From the NCBI RefSeq assembly GCF_052161615.1, contig NZ_CP197417.1, positions 4,526,001 through 4,590,000 of the forward strand: a stretch of DNA of 64,000 bases. The letters run 5' to 3'. The stretch comes from Aeoliella sp052161615 (GTDB lineage Bacteria > Planctomycetota > Planctomycetia > Pirellulales > Lacipirellulaceae). A program made the position numbers and the translations under genes. Each line of letters opens with the position of its first letter. The stretch's first letter is position 1. The notes under the pieces are model-generated. The model had not been told where the DNA came from and did no database searches. It saw nothing but the letters and a program-made list of their open reading frames with translations. Below are positions 16,762 through 26,067 of the stretch, piece by piece.

Positions 16762-17985
16762 ATGGGTTTGTTCGACGCCTTTCGCGGCGATTCGCCTCAA
16801 GATCAGTTCGCCAAGCTGCTGCTGGAGCGGCTGAAGCAAGGTGGCGAGACCCATGAAGTGGAGTACGACCGCGAGTCGTTCACCCTGTGCCGCGCCGAGG
16901 ACGACCAGACGTTCTACCTTGGCAACGCGATGGCCGAGTACGAACGGGCGAGCGAAGAGGACCGCGAGAATGTGATTCGCGTGTTCCTCAGCACGTGGTT
17001 CACATCGCAGTTCACCCTGCCCGCGACGCTCGAAGACGCGCGGACCGACGTATTGGTGACGGTCCGCGATCGCAGTTACTTCGAAGTCGACATCCCGCTG
17101 TGCAGCGAAAAGCTAGCCCTCGCCGACGGGTTGATTTACAGCGAGTTCGCCGAATGCTTGGCGATTGCGCCGGTGTACGATATGCCGACGTCGATTCGCT
17201 CGCTGAGTTCCGAGGACCTCGAGGCGTGGGACGTCACGCTGTACGAGGTGATCGAGCTGGCGAAGGAAAACCTTCGCGAGATGACCGAGGAGTGCGCGCA
17301 GCTCGGCGAGCTGTTTGTCTTTTCGTCTGGCGACAGCCACGACGCGGCCCGCATGCTGCTCGTCGATGTAATGGAGCGGCTTGAAGTCAGCGGCGCGCCG
17401 ATCGCCATGGTCCCCAATCGCGAAATGCTATTGGTGACGGGCGAAGATAACGACGAAGGCCTACAGGCGATGGTCGCGATGGCCCAAGAAGGGCTCGACC
17501 ACGAGCGGCGGATCAGTAGCACCGCGTTCCGATTGGAGTCGGGCAACTGGTCGCCGTGGCTGCCACCCGAAGGGCATCCACTCCGCATTGCGTTTCACCT
17601 GATGCGCGTGCAGGGACAGATGGGAGACTACGAGCGGCAGGAAGAGCTACTTCGCAAGCGCGACGCGGCGAGCGGGGGCAGCATGTTCTACTCGCGATTC
17701 TCGGCCATGCAGGGAGAAGACGGCGCGATCCGCACTTATGCCATCTGGCCCGGCAGCGGCACGGCGTCGTTGCCTCGCGTCGACTACGTGATGTTCATGG
17801 CCTCTGGCCCCGATGGCATGCCGAGCCATCTGGCCGCGGTGGCGGCGTGGGACGAAGTGGAACAACTCGCCGGCGATCTAATGACGGCGGAAGACTGTTA
17901 CCCAGCGCGGTACCGGGTGCACGACTTCCCTGACGACGAGGTGCTCGCGTCGTTAGGCATCGCGGAGTGGGTTGGGAAGAAGTAG
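16762..17985 (+). CDS. DUF1444-like protein of unknown function
   Basis: A 407-residue soluble protein. Its layout resembles DUF1444 (B. subtilis YtpQ-like) proteins: a short N-terminal region, then VLVTVRDRSYFEVDIPL, LAIAPVYDMPTSIRSLSSED and WDVTLYEVIELAKENLREM in that order. The C-terminal third (from about residue 255) has no recognised feature. No signal peptide, membrane segment or catalytic motif is evident. It stands alone between yraN and a convergent secreted protein, and its stop is followed directly by a dispersed 67-base repeat. Function unknown. Confidence 0.6.
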   Translation: MGLFDAFRGDSPQDQFAKLLLERLKQGGETHEVEYDRESFTLCRAEDDQTFYLGNAMAEYERASEEDRENVIRVFLSTWFTSQFTLPATLEDARTDVLVTVRDRSYFEVDIPLCSEKLALADGLIYSEFAECLAIAPVYDMPTSIRSLSSEDLEAWDVTLYEVIELAKENLREMTEECAQLGELFVFSSGDSHDAARMLLVDVMERLEVSGAPIAMVPNREMLLVTGEDNDEGLQAMVAMAQEGLDHERRISSTAFRLESGNWSPWLPPEGHPLRIAFHLMRVQGQMGDYERQEELLRKRDAASGGSMFYSRFSAMQGEDGAIRTYAIWPGSGTASLPRVDYVMFMASGPDGMPSHLAAVAAWDEVEQLAGDLMTAEDCYPARYRVHDFPDDEVLASLGIAEWVGKK

Positions 17986-17988
17986 TTC

Positions 17989-18055
17989 GTGGGGTAAGCA
18001 TCCTGCTTGCCACGGCCCTCGAGTCTGCATCTCGCAAGCTGGAAGCTTACGCCAC
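17989..18055. repeat. 67-base imperfect palindrome, GTAAGCATCC family, copy 1
   Basis: Arms GTAAGCATCCTGCTTGCC and CGCAAGCTGGAAGCTTAC flank a variable centre. A second 67-base copy in opposite orientation occurs at 52018-52084, sharing both arms but not the centre. It starts four bases after the DUF1444-like stop codon. Confidence 0.85.
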
Positions 18056-18072
18056 GGGGGGTCACTCAACGT

Positions 18073-18951
18073 TCATTCTGGCTTGGTGGTTTCAGGTAGA
18101 TCCATTGGTGGCTTTTGCTCGCTGGGTTGGAGCGACATTTTCTCCCTCAGCGGCGTGCCCGCGTTCTCGATGTCTCCGCCGGTGGCCAAGTAGAACATTT
18201 GCTCCCCTGCTCCGGCGTCGGATGGCCCCGCGTCGATGTTCACGGCCTTGTTTCCATCGGCAGTGAAACGTGCCTCGCGGATCGACTGCCACTCGCCCTT
18301 GGTGGATCGTGCCCACACGTTGCCGAACTCGGCACGGCGCAGTTGCTTGGTCGATTCGCGGTTGCGAAGGAAGTCTTCGACGAACGAATAACAACCGCCG
18401 ATCAGCTGCCCTTCGTTCAGCGTCGAGAACTCGGCCATCTGCTGCCAGCGTTTCTCGTCGGGCAGGTAGAAGTAGCCGACGTAGATGGTGCGATTTCCTT
18501 CATGGCGGGCGCGGACCAGGAAGCGGTAGGTTTCGCCGTTCTTCCAATCGTAATCGTAGAACGACTGCCCGCCCGTCCCCTCGCCGCCGAAGCGTTTGAC
18601 ACGGACTCCTTCGCCCTGGCTGACTAACTTCACCCGTCGATCTTCGGGGGTGATGCTGGGATCGTTCTGGTCACCGGGCTCCCAGACGCTGAACAGCACC
18701 ACACGCTTGTCGTTGGCGAGTTGCTGGATGCCGAAGTAACCGCCGCCAAATCCCGCGGCCATGAAGTAGGTGCCCGGTGCCGACTCTTCGACCTTCATCT
18801 CCAGGTAGAACTCGGACGACTCGGGGATCGAGTAGGCCAAGTGCACCGACCGGCACGCGATGCCGGTGAGTTGCTCGCTAGCCGAAGCCGTGATCGCCGC
18901 GATCGCCGTGAGCGTGAAGGAGAGAGCGAGAAGCGTAGTGGTGATTCGCAT
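18073..18951 (-). CDS. Secreted DUF3472-like protein
   Basis: A 292-residue exported protein. The ATG at 18951 gives a clear signal peptide (MRITTTLLALSFTLTAIAA, cleavage after ITASA) and has GGAG upstream; the longer frame to 19065 lacks one. The mature part begins with CRSVHLAYSIPESSEFYLEM and contains FMAAGFGGGYFGIQQLANDKRVVLFSVWEPGD, then a KRFGGEGTGGQSFYDYDWKNGETY stretch, all typical of DUF3472. A beta-sandwich fold related to carbohydrate binding is likely but unproven. The C terminus is Pro/Glu-rich. It stands alone and converges with the DUF1444-like gene. Confidence 0.75.
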   Translation of the reverse strand: MRITTTLLALSFTLTAIAAITASASEQLTGIACRSVHLAYSIPESSEFYLEMKVEESAPGTYFMAAGFGGGYFGIQQLANDKRVVLFSVWEPGDQNDPSITPEDRRVKLVSQGEGVRVKRFGGEGTGGQSFYDYDWKNGETYRFLVRARHEGNRTIYVGYFYLPDEKRWQQMAEFSTLNEGQLIGGCYSFVEDFLRNRESTKQLRRAEFGNVWARSTKGEWQSIREARFTADGNKAVNIDAGPSDAGAGEQMFYLATGGDIENAGTPLREKMSLQPSEQKPPMDLPETTKPE

Positions 18952-19137
18952 GGGAGACTCCTGGAGGACGAGGTTCGTCGATTCTAACTCCTGGCCACGC
19001 GAAAATGTGCCTAATTTGCGGCTTTTGCGGGCTTTGCACGAAGCGAAAACCAAACCCCTCCGCAAGCGGGGCGATTCGGTTTAGAATCTAGAGCTGTAGG
19101 CGCCCCCCATCTCCCCGGCCAGGAACTTCGTTTGCCG

Positions 19138-20826
<1,689 letters not shown>

Positions 20827-20859
20827 TTCTCTCCAAAGGCGATCGAGGAGCATGAGGCC

Positions 20860-21870
20860 ATGGCAACCATGCGTGCCGCGCAGGCGACTGCGCCGGGTAA
20901 GTTGGAACTGGTCGAACGTGATATCCCCGAGCCAACGGCTGGCACGGTGCGCATCAAAGTCACCGCGTGTGGCATTTGCCACAGCGACGCGATGACCATC
21001 GAGGGAGCACCCGGTATCGAGTACCCGCGCATTCCCGGTCACGAAGTGGCAGGGGTGATTGATGCCGTGGCATCGGACGTCACGCAGTGGAAGGTTGGCG
21101 ACGTTGTTGGCGTCGGTTGGAATGGCGGTTACTGCGGCAAGTGCGAGCCATGCCGTCGTGGCAATCTGTTCGCGTGCGTCACGCACCAAGCGACGGGCGT
21201 AACCTACGATGGAGGCTACGCCGAGTACTTGGTCGCACCAGCGTCGGCCGTCGCGCGGATGCCGGACGATCTCGACCCCGTTGCCGCCGCGCCGCTGATG
21301 TGCGCCGGCGTGACAACATTCAACGCACTACGCAACTCGGGCGCGAGGCCGGGCGACGTGGTGGCGGTTCAGGGCGTCGGCGGACTCGGGCACTTGGGCA
21401 TTCAGTACGCCAAGCGGATGGGCTACCACACCGTGGCTATCAATCGCGGCACCGATAAAGAAAAGCTGGCCAAAGAACTCGGCGCCGACGTCTACATCGA
21501 CAGCACCGCTACCGACGCCGCGGACGCCCTCCAGCAAATGGGTGGCGCAGCCGCAATCTTGTCGACCGTCACCACCGGCGACGCCATGTCGGCGATGGTC
21601 GGCGGGCTCGGTATCGGTGGCAAGCTGCTGGTGATCGGGGTCGGTGGTGCCCTTCAGGTTCCACCGCTACCACTGATCATGGGCAATCGCTCGGTGGCAG
21701 GTTGGTACTCGGGCACCGCGATCGACTCCGAGGACACGCTGCAGTTCAGCTCGCGATGCGGTATCAGCTCGATGAACGAGATCATGCCCTTTTCCAAAGC
21801 CCCTGAAGCGTACGCCTACATGCTGACCGGCAAGGCACGCTTTCGTATCGTAATGACCATGCACGACTAG
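20860..21870 (+). CDS. Zinc-dependent alcohol dehydrogenase
   Basis: A 336-residue medium-chain dehydrogenase. The catalytic zinc ligands are in ACGICHSDAM (Cys) and IPGHEVAG (His/Glu); the structural zinc is held by the four cysteines of YCGKCEPCRRGNLFAC; the Rossmann motif is GVGGLGHLG. NAD(P)H-linked oxidation of short alcohols or reduction of aldehydes is expected. It resembles AdhP/AdhA-type enzymes, but the substrate cannot be read from sequence. It sits between pyrG (33 bases upstream) and a DUF1844 gene (11 bases downstream), which suggests co-transcription. Confidence 0.9.
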   Translation: MATMRAAQATAPGKLELVERDIPEPTAGTVRIKVTACGICHSDAMTIEGAPGIEYPRIPGHEVAGVIDAVASDVTQWKVGDVVGVGWNGGYCGKCEPCRRGNLFACVTHQATGVTYDGGYAEYLVAPASAVARMPDDLDPVAAAPLMCAGVTTFNALRNSGARPGDVVAVQGVGGLGHLGIQYAKRMGYHTVAINRGTDKEKLAKELGADVYIDSTATDAADALQQMGGAAAILSTVTTGDAMSAMVGGLGIGGKLLVIGVGGALQVPPLPLIMGNRSVAGWYSGTAIDSEDTLQFSSRCGISSMNEIMPFSKAPEAYAYMLTGKARFRIVMTMHD

Positions 21871-21881
21871 GCGAGAGGACG

Positions 21882-22259
21882 ATGGACGAAGAAAAGAAAC
21901 TTTACATCGACGAAGACTGGAAGGCTCAGGTCGAGGCCGAGAAAGAGGCCGCCAAGGCCGTGAATGAGCAGCCCGCCGAGGAGACTCCGGCAGCGAGTGA
22001 CGACGACCCGGTAATGCCTCCCGCGTCGTTCGCAATGCTGGTTTCGACGCTGGCAACCGAATCGTTCATCGCACTGGGCATGATGGCCCATCCGATGACG
22101 GGCGAAGTCACCCCGCGTCGCAATCAGGCGAAGTACCTGATCGATACCATCGCGATGCTCGCCGAAACGACCAAAGGAAATGTCCCTGCCGAAGAAACCG
22201 CGGGGGTCGAGGAACTGCTGCACTCGCTGCGCATGGCGTTCTTGCAGTTGCCGAAGTAA
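21882..22259 (+). CDS. DUF1844 domain protein
   Basis: A 125-residue soluble protein. The C-terminal two thirds match DUF1844: FAMLVSTLATESFIALGMM, RRNQAKYLIDTIAMLAETTKG and EELLHSLRMAFLQL. The first 40 residues are acidic and charged. The family occurs next to translation or housekeeping genes in many phyla and has no assigned function. Starts 11 bases after the alcohol dehydrogenase. Confidence 0.85.
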   Translation: MDEEKKLYIDEDWKAQVEAEKEAAKAVNEQPAEETPAASDDDPVMPPASFAMLVSTLATESFIALGMMAHPMTGEVTPRRNQAKYLIDTIAMLAETTKGNVPAEETAGVEELLHSLRMAFLQLPK

Positions 22260-22277
22260 AGGGTCTCCACATTGCAG

Positions 22278-22342
22278 GTAGCCGGACTCGCAAGAGTTCG
22301 GGCAAACTCAGAGGCAGCCCGGACTCTTGCGAGTCCAGCTAC
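22278..22342. repeat. 65-base inverted repeat, ACTCGCAAGAGTTC family, copy A
   Basis: Arms of 26 bases (GTAGCCGGACTCGCAAGAG... and its near complement, two mismatches) around a short centre. Copies B (22525-22589) and C (54612-54677) and a half copy (63412-63436) share the arms. Confidence 0.88.
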
Positions 22343-22603
22343 TTATTTAACTACGCGTCCGCGCGCATGAAAAAGCCACGCCCAGCTCTCTTCGTGCTCA
22401 CGTTCACGGTGACTTGCATCCCGCGCCGGGTGACAACGGACGGGGTCCAACGCGTGCACAAAGAATAACTGGGCGTGGCAAGACCGAGTGCAAACTCGGC
22501 CAGGGTGGTTCTTCTGTTTGGGCTGTAGCCGGATTCGCCAGAATTCGGGAGCCACTTGCTGCAGCCCGAACTCTTGCGAGTCTGGCTACGTTTTGTTTCT
22601 TCT
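22343..22603. other. Repeat-bearing gap before mraZ
   Basis: Together with copy A this is a 344-base gap between DUF1844 and mraZ. Apart from the two repeat copies A and B nothing coding or regulatory is recognised. Confidence 0.5.
22525..22589. repeat. 65-base inverted repeat, ACTCGCAAGAGTTC family, copy B
   Basis: Left arm GTAGCCGGATTCGCCAGAAT, right arm ending GCGAGTCTGGCTAC; same length as copy A and only 182 bases away, immediately 3' of mraZ. Confidence 0.88.
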
Positions 22604-23098
22604 CTAACTCGACAATTGATCAAACAACTCGCGGAAGGTTGGCATCTGTTCCCCGATCGCTCCGGCCCATTGGGCTGGATTCCAAATCTCAACACACACC
22701 GCCGCGCCTACCAGCATCACGTCGCCGCCAGGTTCAACGCCGAGAAACTCGCGAAAGCCCTCGGGGATCACCAGTCGACCTCGGCCGGCGAGCGGCACCT
22801 CGCGATGTCGCGTCGATAGCAAGCGTCCTAGTCGCTGGACCTCGGACACCCGACCATCGAGCTTGCCCGCCTCAATTTTGCTCTTCACCAGCGCCACGCC
22901 ATCGTCGAGATGCTTCTGCCAGCGTGCGAGGTTCCACAGGCTCAGGCAGCCGGGGCGTTCCTTCGCAATCAGGCAGGTCGCGTCTTTGGACTCGAGGTCG
23001 GCTAAGCCGCTCGCCAGCTCGGCGGGCAGCGACAACCGATAACGGTCGTCGAGCGTGCGAGCGACTTCACCGAGTAAGAGACCTTCGACCGACGGCAT
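22604..23098 (-). CDS. mraZ: MraZ transcriptional regulator, outside a dcw cluster
   Basis: A 164-residue protein with two SpoVT-AbrB-type DNA-binding halves: GEVARTLDDRYRLSLPAEL at about 9-27 and LAGRGRLVIPEGFREFLGVE around 102-122, followed by the typical VCVEIWNPAQW. In other bacteria MraZ heads and regulates the division and cell-wall cluster. Here it is followed by no mraW, fts or mur gene. The ATG at 23098 is chosen because it begins just before the first domain; the frame is open to 23332 but that extension is not family-like. It lies downstream of uvrC on the same strand, 345 bases away. Confidence 0.85.
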   Translation of the reverse strand: MPSVEGLLLGEVARTLDDRYRLSLPAELASGLADLESKDATCLIAKERPGCLSLWNLARWQKHLDDGVALVKSKIEAGKLDGRVSEVQRLGRLLSTRHREVPLAGRGRLVIPEGFREFLGVEPGGDVMLVGAAVCVEIWNPAQWAGAIGEQMPTFRELFDQLSS

Positions 23099-23425
23099 AG
23101 TTAGTAGTTCCGCGCGTCCGCCGTTCGGCCGCCGCGCTGGGCTGAATCGGACTCCCTTCGCTAGTTCACTTGGGCTGAAACCCGCGTTTTGGTTTGTTTT
23201 GCGGCCGAATTGGGTCCATTTCCCACCGGCTTCACCACATCCTAACGATTCAAAGCGCGATTGCAAGCTACGTGGGCTGAAAACCCACAGAAATGGCCAT
23301 CGGAAATACGAACTGGGGAAACGCTCCCACATAAGCTGGGAAAGGCAGGCGGAGTGTGCCGGAAGTGCTGGCGTACCACAGCCCTAACGGGCCCCGCTCG
23401 CCGGGATTATCACTGCTGAGAAAGG

Positions 23426-23443
23426 AGAGCCCTAAGTGGCTCT
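23426..23443 (-). terminator. Small hairpin at the uvrC 3' end
   Basis: AGAGCC and GGCTCT, 6-bp arms with a 6-base loop, directly after the uvrC stop on the minus strand. A pyrimidine-rich but not T-only stretch follows. Weak candidate. Confidence 0.35.
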
Positions 23444-24844
23444 TCAATCCCCGAGCGTTCGCTTTCGCCGGAGCAGATGGTGGTAGTGCTGGGCGAAGCG
23501 GTGGGATTCGTCGCGGACGTATTGCAGTAGGCGCAATGCGAACGAATGGCGGCTCAGTCTCAAGGGTTTATCGCGACCGGCGACGTAGATCAGTTCTTCC
23601 TTCTTGGCGATCGACAAGACGATTGGCGGCTTGATCCCCAGCATCTCAAAAGCTTCCATGCCGCGGCCCAGTTGCCCCTTGCCGCCGTCGATCAGCAGGA
23701 TGTCGGGGAACATCTGGTCGTCTTCGGCCAGCCCACGGAACCTACGTGCGACGACCTCGCGAATGCTGGCGAAGTCGTCGATGCCTTCGACCTCGCGAAT
23801 GCGAAACCGTCGATAGCCCGGCTTGAACGGCAGGCCGTCGATAAACTGCACGAGGCTCGCCACGGTGTCGCTGCCGCCGAGGTGGGCGATGTCGACCCCC
23901 TCGATGGTTCGCGGCATCTTTTCGAGGCCGAGCACTTTCTTCAGGCCCGCCAGTCCCTTCTTCGGATCAATGTAAAACACCTCGGGCTGTTCGTGCTGTT
24001 CGAGGTCGCCGCGCTCTTTGATGCGTTCGAGCAAGTTGATCTCGTCTCGCAAGCGCGCGGCCTTTTCAAACCGCAACGCCGACGACGCCTCCTGCATTTC
24101 TTTCTGCATCTCTTTGACCAGCGACTGGCGATTGCCGTCGAGGAACATCCGCAGACGCTTGATATCCTTGCGATACTCTTCTTTCGAGATCCTGAGGTTG
24201 CAGGGAGCCGTGCATTGATTGATCGACGCCAACAGGCAGGGCCGGAACCAGCGCCATCGCTCGTCGCCCTCTTCGATGTCGAGCGAGCAAGTGCGGAACT
24301 TGAACACCCGCTGAAGCACTTGCAAGGCACCGCGCAGGCTGCTGACGCTGGTGAACGGTCCGTAGAGCTTGACGCCTGACGACCGTGGCTCGCGCGTGAT
24401 CTCCACGCGGGGGAAATCCTCGTGAGTGGTCACCTGCAGGTACGGGAATGTCTTATCGTCGCGAAGCTCCTGGTTGAACTTCGGCTGGATGTCTTTGACC
24501 AGTCGGGCTTCCATCAACAGGGCGTCGACTTCGCTCTCGGCTTCCAGAAAGTCGATGTCGTGGGCTTCGCGAACGAGCTGGGCGGTGCGGCGGTCGTCGG
24601 CCGCGGCGGCGAGGAAGTAACTACCCGCGCGGGCACGCAGGTTCTTCGCCTTGCCGATATAAATCACCCGGCCCTGCTGATCCTGGAACAGGTACACGCC
24701 CGGCGTGGTGGGGAACTTGCCGCGGACCTTATCCGCCGCGCGGGCGAAGAACTCGGCCTGCGATTTAGGCAATTCGAGCGGTCCCTCGCCAGTATCGCCG
24801 GCAGGGGTCGACTCGATTGCTTCGTTTTCCGGATGTTCCGCCAT
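23444..24844 (-). CDS. uvrC: UvrC excinuclease subunit lacking the C-terminal helix-hairpin-helix region
   Basis: Nucleotide-excision-repair nuclease that makes the dual incision with UvrA/UvrB. Visible domains are GIY-YIG at about 40-120 (TPGVYLFQDQQGRVIYIGKA), a Cys motif (CSLDIEEGDE through CLLASINQCTAPC), the UvrB-interacting UVR motif at about 240-275 (MQEASSALRFEKAARLRDEI), and the RNase H-like endonuclease domain (IEGVDIAHLGGSDTVASLV, DILLIDGGKGQL, VRDESHRFAQHYH). The protein stops at residue 466 just after that domain, whereas typical UvrC continues for about 60-150 residues to a tandem helix-hairpin-helix. No continuation is seen in another frame, so this looks natural rather than frameshifted. 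Confidence 0.93.
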   Translation of the reverse strand: MAEHPENEAIESTPAGDTGEGPLELPKSQAEFFARAADKVRGKFPTTPGVYLFQDQQGRVIYIGKAKNLRARAGSYFLAAAADDRRTAQLVREAHDIDFLEAESEVDALLMEARLVKDIQPKFNQELRDDKTFPYLQVTTHEDFPRVEITREPRSSGVKLYGPFTSVSSLRGALQVLQRVFKFRTCSLDIEEGDERWRWFRPCLLASINQCTAPCNLRISKEEYRKDIKRLRMFLDGNRQSLVKEMQKEMQEASSALRFEKAARLRDEINLLERIKERGDLEQHEQPEVFYIDPKKGLAGLKKVLGLEKMPRTIEGVDIAHLGGSDTVASLVQFIDGLPFKPGYRRFRIREVEGIDDFASIREVVARRFRGLAEDDQMFPDILLIDGGKGQLGRGMEAFEMLGIKPPIVLSIAKKEELIYVAGRDKPLRLSRHSFALRLLQYVRDESHRFAQHYHHLLRRKRTLGD

Positions 24845-25039
24845 GTTCCTGTGTCCAGCCCGTGCGCCCCCATCAACCTTAGGCGGCGGGGGCGTCGGCG
24901 GCTAGGGGAGCGCGCAACCGAAGCCGGAAGCACACCTCCCTCCGGGAATTCCGAAGCGGAGACCATGGCACCCGGTAAGACTTCGCGGCCCGCGTGGCGA
25001 GTGCGGCTAGTGAAGGAGGGGAAGAAGCTGAGCTCTCTA

Positions 25040-25774
25040 CTACGGAGCCGCGGGCTCGAGTTCTTCTTCCGCCGGCACTTCCTCGAGGGCAGGAAGCTCG
25101 CCTGGCGCTGGACCGATGATGCCATCGAGGATCTTTTTGAGCTCAGCCGAGGGGTCGACCGGGGGCACCTCTTCGGGAACTCCGGCGTCGTCCGCCTGTT
25201 GTTTCGCGGTAGCGAGCGCCTCACGCAACTCCTCGTCAGACACCTGCGCACGCATCTCCCACGTGCCGTTGGAGTCCTTGTCGGCGACATGCGATAGCAC
25301 TTGGTCAGCTGATTCAACAGGAATTGCTTTGGTCATCAACCCGCTGGCATAGCGTTCCAGCGTCTTCCGGCCCTCCACCTTCTCCTCCTCGGAAAGTCCC
25401 GAAGGGTTTAGGTATTGTGACTCAATGGACTTAACCATGAACATCGGCACCAGCGGCGACTCCATCACGCCAATGGTGATCTGTCCAAATTGATCCCAAC
25501 TGATACTGCCATCGGCGATACCGGCGGTTACCCGTTTGCTCTCGGCCTTCAGCTCGGCCTTCTCCGCCTCAGGCAGATCGGACTGATCAATGAGTTCATT
25601 GATGCCCTGCTCCGCCCCTGCACTCATCCAGCTACGCAGATTCCGCGAAATCCACCACGCAGCGAGCAAGCTGATAATCACCAAGACCACAAAGGCAATT
25701 AAACACCCCTTGAGGCACCCCGACATGCCGCGGCGCTGGGGTTGCGTTTCGTGTCCGTAGGTGTCGGTGGCCAT
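25040..25774 (-). CDS. Single-pass membrane protein of unknown function
   Basis: A 244-residue protein. The ATG at 25774 (MATDTYGHETQPQRRG) is preferred over an upstream GTG/ATG region at 25843. A basic, Cys-containing stretch (MSGCLKGC) precedes one transmembrane helix at about residues 26-45 (LIAFVVLVIISLLAAWWI). The outer part is mostly acidic and helical (EQGINELIDQSDLPEAEKAE), and the last 40 residues are Pro/Glu-rich. No family was recognised, but the layout is common among planctomycete hypotheticals. Upstream of uvrC on the same strand with a 195-base gap. Confidence 0.65.
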   Translation of the reverse strand: MATDTYGHETQPQRRGMSGCLKGCLIAFVVLVIISLLAAWWISRNLRSWMSAGAEQGINELIDQSDLPEAEKAELKAESKRVTAGIADGSISWDQFGQITIGVMESPLVPMFMVKSIESQYLNPSGLSEEEKVEGRKTLERYASGLMTKAIPVESADQVLSHVADKDSNGTWEMRAQVSDEELREALATAKQQADDAGVPEEVPPVDPSAELKKILDGIIGPAPGELPALEEVPAEEELEPAAP

Positions 25775-25965
25775 GAATCGACTCGTGCGAAGGGGTGACT
25801 GGGGTAAACCGAGGTGTCGCTCTGTGCGTGTAATGTAGCGCAAGTGCTAGCTCGGTGGTAGCTCAGTCTTGTCATTCGCTAGATACCGTCGAATGTTGGG
25901 AAAAGGTCGCGGACGGCGTGGCGGTCGGGCTAGTCGAGGAGCTCCGAAGTTCGCGGCCATCAACG

Positions 25966-26000
25966 AAAAAAGCGGCCCGGATCACAGGGATCCGGGCCGC
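25966..26000 (-). terminator. Intrinsic terminator of the YTV protein gene
   Basis: Perfect 12-bp arms (GCGGCCCGGATC at 25972-25983 and its complement at 25989-26000), 5-base loop, followed on the minus strand by six T residues (25966-25971). It lies 68 bases after the stop of the YTV gene. Confidence 0.9.
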
Positions 26001-26067
26001 CGTCAAGTCTTTGACCAACCTTCCTTCTTTACCACAGAAGAGAGGCGTTTTCTATCGATTCACTCAC

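Noticed and set aside
25854..25866. GGTGGTAGCTCAG, like a tRNA D arm
   Set aside because: No anticodon stem, T arm or acceptor pairing follows.
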